This document shows positions 1 through 5,247 of a stretch of 5,247 nt of DNA, piece by piece. Every line of letters begins with the position of its first letter. Within the stretch, counting starts at the first letter, position 1. The notes beneath the pieces are model-generated. The model made no database searches. It worked only from the letters and a program-made list of their open reading frames with translations, and was not told where the DNA came from. The stretch comes from Gemmatimonadota bacterium. GTDB lineage: Bacteria > Gemmatimonadota > Gemmatimonadetes > Gemmatimonadales > GWC2-71-9. The stretch covers positions 1 through 5,247 of the forward strand of contig QHTS01000279.1 in assembly GCA_003220905.1 (NCBI GenBank). The letters are read 5' to 3'. The position numbers were made by a program, and so were the translations under genes.

Positions 1-258
1 TGGATGCCCCACACGCCCATGGCGTCGGGCCTCGAGGTGGCGGAGCGGATCCGTGCCACGGTCGAGTCCACCACCTGGCGGTGGAGCGGGGAGGCGTACG
101 GCCTGACGATCTCGTGCGGCGTGGCCGCCTACCCGGACACCGTCCGCGACCTCGCGTACCTGCGGGGCACCGCCGACGCGGCGCTGTACGCCGCGAAGCA
201 GGGGGGTAGGAATCGCGTGGAGCGGGCTCAGGGAGATGTGACGCGGTACACCGGGTGA
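1..258 (+). CDS. Diguanylate cyclase (GGDEF domain), C-terminal fragment
   Basis: This is the end of a GGDEF-domain protein, the family that makes the second messenger cyclic di-GMP from two GTP. The frame is open from base 1 (Trp codon, then Met at base 4), so that Met is internal and the gene begins left of the window. In 85 codons it shows the typical final third of the domain: a helix VAERIR, the strand motif TISCGVAAYP (family pattern SIGVA..P), and the closing motif ADAALYAAKQGGRNRV (family pattern AD.ALY.AK..GRN.V), followed by about a dozen residues and TGA at 256-258. The GGDEF signature, the metal-binding residues and any sensor domain lie outside the window, so catalytic competence cannot be judged. 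It converges on, and overlaps by 31 bp, the minus-strand gene ending at 228. Family assignment is firm; the specific role is unknown. Confidence 0.93.
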   Translation, partial: WMPHTPMASGLEVAERIRATVESTTWRWSGEAYGLTISCGVAAYPDTVRDLAYLRGTADAALYAAKQGGRNRVERAQGDVTRYTG

Positions 259-848
259 ATCTCCCACAGGGCCCGCACCGATGAGTTGCAACGCCCGTGC
301 TCTCCGTCAATCTTGTCGCTCCGCCGCCCGCCGCGGCGATGCTGCCCGTCGAAGAAGGCAGCCCCGCTGATGAGCGCCCGCACCGGCCGGGCGAGGACCC
401 CGCCCCTGCGGATCTTCCTGTCGCCGATCAGCGAGTCGAGCGCCGCCCGGGCCCCCGCGTAGCGCGCGCTGTATTTCCGCGCCGGGATCTCGACGACGAT
501 GCAGGAATCAGCAGGACTGTCCGCCCCCTCGGTGAGCTCGACGTGCCAATCGCCGTCGTCTTTGAACTTGTCCACCCGTCGCACCCATGCGGTGACGCCG
601 TAGACCCCCAGCTCGCGCTGCGAGCGGGGGGCGCACCGGTCGCGCGGCCCGAGGTCCGGGGGCGCCCAGGTGGCGAGGATCGCCGAAACCGATGTCGCTT
701 GCGGCGCGAGGTCGGCGAGCGCCGTGTCCGTCTTCTGCGTCCAGCGGTAGCGAGGCTCCCGGCACACTTGCGCCCCGACAGGCGCCCCGGCCAGCAGGCC
801 GGCGAGCCCGAGCGCGACGAGCGCCGCGGCCGGGTCAGGCCGTGGCAC
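228..848 (-). CDS. Small secreted protein with OB-fold-like pattern and C-terminal WEIHPVY motif
   Basis: A 206-residue protein of unknown function. I chose the GTG at 846-848 because it places a Sec signal peptide at the very N-terminus: Arg3, an Ala/Leu/Gly-rich core at about residues 7-22, and a likely cleavage after Ala26 (PVGA|Q). An ATG at 926 would put 26 extra residues before the signal and bury the start in the kinase gene. The predicted mature part has four Cys (29, 72, 116, 187), so two disulfides are possible in the periplasm. It has the pattern DDGDWHVELTE (about 97-107), then IVVEIPAR, a segment SGAAFFDGQH (about 161-170), and ends with ALWEIHPVYRV. From memory, this order (DGD.H..L, EIP, FFD..H, .E.HPV) recurs in secreted bacterial proteins annotated as hypothetical, perhaps of OB fold; I cannot name a function. 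The start overlaps the upstream polyphosphate kinase gene by 14 bp, which suggests co-translation. An AGGAG lies 19 nt upstream of the GTG, too far to be a good ribosome site. Confidence 0.75.
   Translation of the reverse strand: MPRPDPAAALVALGLAGLLAGAPVGAQVCREPRYRWTQKTDTALADLAPQATSVSAILATWAPPDLGPRDRCAPRSQRELGVYGVTAWVRRVDKFKDDGDWHVELTEGADSPADSCIVVEIPARKYSARYAGARAALDSLIGDRKIRRGGVLARPVRALISGAAFFDGQHRRGGRRSDKIDGEHGRCNSSVRALWEIHPVYRVTSP
231..265. terminator. Weak inverted repeat between convergent gene ends
   Basis: GGGAGAT at 231-237 is perfectly complementary to ATCTCCC at 259-265, with a 21-nt loop that contains the GGDEF stop codon; the TGA of the minus-strand gene (228-230) lies just outside. 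Its position at the meeting point of two convergent genes suits a bidirectional terminator. There is no T-run on either side and the loop is long, so this is a tentative call; the repeat may be chance in GC-rich coding DNA. Confidence 0.2.
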
Positions 849-3800
849 TGGCCAGACCCAGCAGACGCTCCTGGGAGCTTCGCGGATCCCCGCCGGGCGC
901 GGGCATGCGGCGGTGATAGCCGCCATCGGGATCGAGGTCCCAGGCGGTCGGGTCGTCGAGCTCGGCTGCGAGAATCGCGTCGAGTCTGCTGCGGCAGGCC
1001 GCGTCGCGTACCGGCGTCACCACCTCGACCCGCTGGCGGAGGTTGCGCGCCCGCCAATCGGCGGAGCCGATGTAGTACTCGGCGTCGCCGCCGTTGGCGA
1101 ACGCGTAGATGCGGGCGTGCTCGAGAAACCGGCCGAGGACGCTGACGACCCGGATTCGTTCCGACAGTCCCACCACGCCGGGACGAAGCGTACATACGCC
1201 CCGCACCACCAGCGCGACGTCGACGCCCGCCTGCGAGGCGCGATACAGTGCCGTGATGATCTCGGGGTCGGCGAGCCCGTTGAGCTTGGCGCGGATCCAT
1301 GTGTCGCGGCCCCCCCCCGCCCGCGCGTGCGCCGCCTCCCGATCGATGAGCTCGACCAGGCGGTTCGCCAGATAGGTGGGTGAGACGAGGATCCGCCGGA
1401 AAGCGGTCTGGGGCGGCCGCGACGATCCCGAGAGCTCGTTGAACAGGTCGTTCAAGTCGGCCCCGAGCTCGGGGTCGGCGGACAGGAGCCCCACGTCGGT
1501 ATAGATCGCCGCCGTCGCGGCGTTGTAGTTCCCGGTCCCGATGTGCACGTAGCGGCGGATGCCGTTCTGCTCCCGGCGCACGATGAGCGCCGTCTTGGCG
1601 TGGGTCTTGAGCTCCACCAGGCCGTACACGACCCGGATGCCCGCCTGCTCGAGCTTCTTGGCCCACTCGATGTTCCGCTCTTCGTCGAACCGTGCCTTCA
1701 GCTCCACAAAGACGAACACTTCCTTGCCGCGTACGGCCGCGCGCAGGAGCGCTTCGACGATTTCCGAGCGGCCGCCCGCGCGATACAGCGTCAGTTTGAT
1801 CGCCACGACGTCCGGGTCGTCCGCGGCTTCGACCACGAGTCGCTGCACTGTGGCCTCGAAGGCATCGTAGGGGTGGTGGACGAGTACGTCCCGCTCCGCG
1901 AGGATCGCGAAGATCGACCGGCCCTCCTCGATCGGCGCGCCCCCACGATGCGGCGGGTAGTCCAGCTCGGGGAGCGGCAGGCGCGCGACCTCGCGCAGGG
2001 CGCCGAGGTCGAGGAGGCCGTGCGCGGGGTACAGATCCCCCGCGCCTGGGGGGCTGCTCGCGGCTGCTTCCTCGAACTGCAACTCGCGCAGCAACAGCTC
2101 CCGTACCGCCTCCGGCATCTCACCGGCGATCTCCACGCGCACCGCGGCGCCGTAGGGCCGGCGTTTCGTTTCCTCCTCGATCACCTGCAGCAGGCTCACG
2201 GCATGCTGCTCATCGAGCTCGAGGTCGGCGCCGCGCGTCACGCGGAACGCATACGCCTCCTCGACGAATCGCCCCGGGTACACCAGGCTCAGGTTCGCGC
2301 GGATGACGTCCTCCACCGCGACGAACCCGCTCCCGTCCGCGAGCTTCACAAAGCGGGGGAGCGTCTCCGGCACCTTCAAGTAGGCGAAGTGCATCGCTCC
2401 GCCCGGGGCGTCGCGCACCACGACGGCGAGGGAGAGACGCAAGTTGGGAATGAGTGGGAAGGGGTGCCCGGGCGCGCGGGTCATGGCCTGCGGCGTGATG
2501 AAGGGGAAGGCCTGCTCCGTGAAGTAGCGGCGCAGCGACTCCTGTTGGGGCACCGCCAGGTCCGCCCAGCGCAGGATCCGGACGCCGTGGGCGGCGAGCG
2601 CCGGCAGGCACACGTCCGTGAAACAGCGAGCCTGACGCTCGACCAGGGCCCGCACCCGGATCGCGATGGCATGGAGCTCCTCGTCCGCCGCGAGGCCGCC
2701 CGCAGCCGCCTCCACCGGCCCTCCTTTTGCCACGGCGCGCTTCAGCGCGCCGACGCGCACCATGAAAAACTCGTCCAGGTTCGCGCTCAGGATGGACAGA
2801 AACCGGATCCGGGCGAGGAGCGGGACGCTCGTGTCCTCCGCCAGCTCCAGCACGCGAGTATTGAATTCGATCAAGCTCAGGTCGCCGTTCAGGAAGTGCT
2901 CGGGCCCCGGGCGGTCGACGTCGGGAATGGGGGAGCGCAGGGCGAAATCGGACAGGCGCACCCGGCGCTGGCCGGTCTGGAGCGGGGCCGCGACCCGCGC
3001 GGGCGCGCTGGGGCGCGTCCACTCGGCGAGGACGTCCGACCGCGCCGCCACCGTGAGCGCGGCGAGCGTTCGCGGGTCGCGCAGGGCGGGCGAGCCGGCC
3101 GCCGCGAGCAGCTCGTCGAACGGCAGCCACTGGATCCGTCCGCCGACGCCCGCTCCGCGGTCGCCGGACACGCGCCGCGCCAGCCAGACCTCGAGCACCG
3201 GTCTCGTACCCGCCAACCCTCCCGGCGCCGTGCCGAGGAACCGTACCTGGCCGTCCGCGCTGCCGAAAAACGCGCGCAAGATCTCACGGCATGTCTCCTC
3301 GCCGTTGCCCCCTCGTACCGGCAACGTGAGCGAGGTCGATTCCGCGAGCATGGCGACGGACCCCTGCTCGACGGCGACCAGAGCCACCTCGCGGCCGCCG
3401 CGCGCGACCTGTGCCAGGGCGCCGCTTTCGAGGTCCCGCAACAGCTTTGCGGCGCGGTCGACCTTTCCCACCAGCAGGGGGCGCAGGCCGTACCGCTCCT
3501 GAAACGCCCGGGCCACCTGGTCGAGCCCCGGCCGGCCGCGAGCGAGCTCCCGGAGCTTCAGCTCCTGGAACGTCTGCGCCATCTGATGGCTGCGGACCGT
3601 CACGACGTCGTACACGACGGCGTAGCGCCCCCGTGAGAACCAGCCGGCCCGGGTGTGCCGCAAGCGCCGCTCGGTTTCGAACTGGATGCGGGGGAGGAGC
3701 AGGGCCGGCTCGATGAGGGAGCGGAGGCGGCGCGCCGGGTCCGACGTGCCCGCGAGCGCCTGCTCGCCTTCGAGCTCGGCGACGTCGGCTTCGAACGTCT

Positions 3801-4056
3801 GCGGCAGCACGAGCGGGACGCCGCCCTCCCACCGACCGATCGTGCGCAGCGTGAGGATGCGCCGGTCGTCGACCTGGATTCGGAACCGACAACTCACGCC
3901 GCGGCGGCGCAGCGTCCAGTCTGCCGAGTCGAAGTAGATGTCCCGCTGGAAGAACTGCTCCACCGGGCCGGAGCGGAGGCCCAGGGGAAGCGCCTCCGTC
4001 ACCATGCGGTTCAGGAGGTCCAGGGTCGGGACCTCGCCCCTCCACTCGGCCGTCAT
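835..4056 (-). CDS. ppk1: Polyphosphate kinase 1 with N-terminal CYTH-like and Nudix-like extension
   Basis: PPK1 reversibly transfers the ATP gamma-phosphate to a growing inorganic polyphosphate chain. Residues ~386-1073 form a complete PPK1 of usual length: N domain (NGDLSLIEFNTRVLE, SANLDEFFMVRVG), head domain (~500-685), then two PLD-like catalytic domains (~715-1055). By spacing and motif, H819 in KTHAK matches the E. coli phospho-His H435, H838 in YVHIGTGNYN matches H454, and H980 in RFLEH matches H592. R759 (LYRAGG) and R789 (LKARF) match R375 and R405. All are present, so activity is likely. Residues ~10-205 look like a CYTH/triphosphate-tunnel domain (RDIYFDSADWTLRRRG, CRFRIQ, FETERR, QELKLREL, GKVDRAAKLL), and ~212-345 resemble a degenerate Nudix domain. 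The ATG at 4056 sits 2 nt after the stop of the upstream barrel gene (TAG-GC-ATG); an AGGG 14 nt upstream is a poor ribosome site, so translational coupling is likely. A run of nine G occurs at codons 914-917. The kinase call is firm; the extension calls are by pattern only. Confidence 0.96.
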   Translation of the reverse strand: MTAEWRGEVPTLDLLNRMVTEALPLGLRSGPVEQFFQRDIYFDSADWTLRRRGVSCRFRIQVDDRRILTLRTIGRWEGGVPLVLPQTFEADVAELEGEQALAGTSDPARRLRSLIEPALLLPRIQFETERRLRHTRAGWFSRGRYAVVYDVVTVRSHQMAQTFQELKLRELARGRPGLDQVARAFQERYGLRPLLVGKVDRAAKLLRDLESGALAQVARGGREVALVAVEQGSVAMLAESTSLTLPVRGGNGEETCREILRAFFGSADGQVRFLGTAPGGLAGTRPVLEVWLARRVSGDRGAGVGGRIQWLPFDELLAAAGSPALRDPRTLAALTVAARSDVLAEWTRPSAPARVAAPLQTGQRRVRLSDFALRSPIPDVDRPGPEHFLNGDLSLIEFNTRVLELAEDTSVPLLARIRFLSILSANLDEFFMVRVGALKRAVAKGGPVEAAAGGLAADEELHAIAIRVRALVERQARCFTDVCLPALAAHGVRILRWADLAVPQQESLRRYFTEQAFPFITPQAMTRAPGHPFPLIPNLRLSLAVVVRDAPGGAMHFAYLKVPETLPRFVKLADGSGFVAVEDVIRANLSLVYPGRFVEEAYAFRVTRGADLELDEQHAVSLLQVIEEETKRRPYGAAVRVEIAGEMPEAVRELLLRELQFEEAAASSPPGAGDLYPAHGLLDLGALREVARLPLPELDYPPHRGGAPIEEGRSIFAILAERDVLVHHPYDAFEATVQRLVVEAADDPDVVAIKLTLYRAGGRSEIVEALLRAAVRGKEVFVFVELKARFDEERNIEWAKKLEQAGIRVVYGLVELKTHAKTALIVRREQNGIRRYVHIGTGNYNAATAAIYTDVGLLSADPELGADLNDLFNELSGSSRPPQTAFRRILVSPTYLANRLVELIDREAAHARAGGGRDTWIRAKLNGLADPEIITALYRASQAGVDVALVVRGVCTLRPGVVGLSERIRVVSVLGRFLEHARIYAFANGGDAEYYIGSADWRARNLRQRVEVVTPVRDAACRSRLDAILAAELDDPTAWDLDPDGGYHRRMPAPGGDPRSSQERLLGLASATA

Positions 4057-4058
4057 GC

Positions 4059-5247
4059 CTAGAACGGGAACCCTGCCCGCACGTACCAGCGCGTGCCCTC
4101 GACGCTGTGCGCCGCGGCCACCGATACCGTGTTGGCGCGGCTCAAGAACGCGAGCCAGAGACCGCCCCCGGCGGCGGCGTGCCAGCGGTCCGAGGTCTGG
4201 CCGGAGACATACACTCGTCCGGCGTCCCCGAGGCCAAACACCCCCAGCTCGCCCGGGACCAGAAAGAAGAACCTGGCGACGGACAGCCGCAACTCGATGT
4301 TCCCGGAGACGGCGGCGTCGCCCGCGAAGCGGTGCTCGACGAAGCCGCGCACCGTCGTCGCCCCACCAACGTAGGCCGCCTCATAGAAAGGATACGTCCC
4401 CCAGACCTTCTTCCCGGCGATGCGCAGGGCGAGCGTCGGCTGCAACGGGATGCGGGCCGTGAGGTACGAACTCGCCTCGGCGTGGCCTTCCCCGAACGGC
4501 GACGTCACGTCCAGCGCCTTGGGGTAGTAGCTTCCGCCGAAACCGAACGCGATCCCGCGGCGAGCCGCCCGCGGCTGGTCCCGAGTGTCGAGGTGAAAGT
4601 CCATTGCCGCGCCGACCTGACCCAGGTCACCTACGCCATACGGCAGTACGGCCTTGATCAACGTGCCGTCTTCGAGATTGGTGTGTGCGAACTTGAACAC
4701 GGGGCCAACTGAAAGGTTCGCCGACCGAGAGAGTCGAAATTCCAGTGCGGGCGCGACGAGGTACTGCTGTTGCTTCACCTTGTGGAAGTCAGTCGAGCCC
4801 GTGTCCACGGTCTCATTGCCGAAGTCGTAGAAACGCAGCACGTCGATCCCCGACGCGCGCAGATGGAGCCTCACGAGGGCGGGCGGGACGATGCCGCGGA
4901 ACTCACCGGTGAACTCGGCGCGGTAGGTCTGCGCGGCCGTCGCATATCCGGCGCGCACTCTCACGTGCGAGTTGTACGGCAGCCGCCGGAAATCGTACCC
5001 GGTTCCGTCGGCGCCCCCGCCCACGAACAAGCCGATGTCCGGTGAATAGGCGACCCACGTCAGCGGCATCCAGTGCGAGCCCCAATCGCGCGGACGACCG
5101 AGGGTCGACGTGTCGCGGGGCGGCTCGTCGTAGTGCCGGCGGTCCACGGACGTTCCCGATCCCCTCACGAATCGATTGTTCCCGCGGTCGTCGTAGAACT
5201 TCGTCCTCCCGGCCCGCGAGGAGTCCGTCAGCTCGTCATCCCCACCA
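4059..5247 (-). CDS. Omp85/BamA-like outer-membrane beta-barrel protein, 5'-truncated
   Basis: This is the C-terminal part of an outer-membrane protein of the Omp85 superfamily (bacterial surface antigen domain). The frame stays open to the right edge: the codons before the GTG at 5166-5168 read TKFYDDRGNNRF in frame and continue the same protein, so that GTG is internal and about 395 C-terminal residues are seen. Evidence for the barrel: repeated short amphipathic strands, the motif LDTRDQPRAARRG typical of Omp85 barrels, the VRGF motif (4341-4352) matching the conserved (V/I)RG(F/Y) of the L6 loop, a late FGLGDAGRVY strand, and a terminal Phe (RAGFPF) as in barrels folded by the BAM complex. 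No POTRA repeat is visible. The N-terminal stretch (YDDRGNNRF, VDRRHYDE, later FYDFGNET) recalls proteins in which such a barrel follows a calcineurin-like phosphoesterase domain; that domain would be outside the window and is only a guess. It is first in the visible minus-strand operon, 2 nt before the kinase gene. The promoter must lie beyond 5247. Confidence 0.92.
   Translation of the reverse strand, partial: GGDDELTDSSRAGRTKFYDDRGNNRFVRGSGTSVDRRHYDEPPRDTSTLGRPRDWGSHWMPLTWVAYSPDIGLFVGGGADGTGYDFRRLPYNSHVRVRAGYATAAQTYRAEFTGEFRGIVPPALVRLHLRASGIDVLRFYDFGNETVDTGSTDFHKVKQQQYLVAPALEFRLSRSANLSVGPVFKFAHTNLEDGTLIKAVLPYGVGDLGQVGAAMDFHLDTRDQPRAARRGIAFGFGGSYYPKALDVTSPFGEGHAEASSYLTARIPLQPTLALRIAGKKVWGTYPFYEAAYVGGATTVRGFVEHRFAGDAAVSGNIELRLSVARFFFLVPGELGVFGLGDAGRVYVSGQTSDRWHAAAGGGLWLAFLSRANTVSVAAAHSVEGTRWYVRAGFPF

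Noticed and set aside
4..6. ATG as the start of the GGDEF gene
   Set aside because: The encoded segment is already the last third of a GGDEF domain, so the Met must be internal to a longer protein.
924..926. ATG as the start of the secreted-protein gene
   Set aside because: It would overlap the kinase gene by 92 bp and push the signal peptide 26 residues inward; the GTG at 846-848 gives a normal N-terminal signal peptide.
297..1145. Plus-strand open frame opposite the secreted-protein gene and kinase end
   Set aside because: Low-complexity Arg/Pro/Ala translation without motifs, while the opposite strand has a signal peptide and conserved-looking motifs.
428..1666. Minus-strand open frame of 412 codons overlapping the kinase 3' end and the secreted-protein gene
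   Set aside because: It is out of frame with both real genes, is Arg/Gly/Pro-rich, and shows no domain; both overlapped genes have clear protein motifs in their own frames.
2210..3130. Minus-strand open frame of 306 codons within the kinase gene
   Set aside because: An alternative frame of the kinase; Arg/Ala/Gly/Pro-rich and featureless.
1543..3636. Long plus-strand open frame (697 codons) opposite the polyphosphate kinase
   Set aside because: It is antisense to a firmly identified PPK1; its composition is Arg/His/Gln/Ala-rich with no recognisable motif, as expected of a shadow frame in GC-rich DNA.
5166..5168. GTG as the true start of the barrel gene
   Set aside because: The frame remains open to the window edge and the upstream codons (TKFYDDRGNNRF) read as plausible protein continuous with what follows, so the gene starts outside the window.

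Overview
The window is very GC-rich and densely packed. Gene style suggests a free-living Gram-negative (diderm) bacterium: an Omp85-type outer-membrane barrel ending in Phe, a Sec-type signal peptide, and a GGDEF signalling protein. The closest fit by general feel is Gemmatimonadota or a similar high-GC diderm group, but nothing here proves the phylum. No tRNA, rRNA, mobile element, CRISPR array or long intergenic gap is visible.

Layout. Positions 1-258 (+) hold the last 85 codons of a diguanylate-cyclase-type GGDEF domain cut by the left edge. All the rest is one minus-strand gene block, read from right to left. First comes an Omp85/BamA-like outer-membrane barrel (4059-5247, its 5' part beyond the right edge). 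After a 2-nt gap follows a 1073-residue polyphosphate kinase 1 with a long N-terminal extension (835-4056). A small secreted protein of unknown function (228-848) comes last; its GTG start lies inside the end of the kinase gene. The GGDEF gene and the secreted-protein gene converge and overlap by 31 bp.

Main point of interest. The polyphosphate kinase carries about 385 extra residues in front of a normal-length PPK1 (about 688 residues). The first ~205 look like a CYTH/triphosphate-tunnel domain, a fold that acts on triphosphates and polyphosphate. Residues ~212-345 resemble a Nudix domain whose catalytic box is degenerate. The PPK1 part keeps its expected catalytic residues. The predicted architecture is therefore CYTH, Nudix-like, PPK1: three phosphoanhydride-related modules on one chain. 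The outer-membrane barrel gene upstream is tightly coupled to it, and such barrels are sometimes fused to periplasmic phosphoesterases. A phosphate or polyphosphate theme for the operon is an inference, not shown by the sequence.
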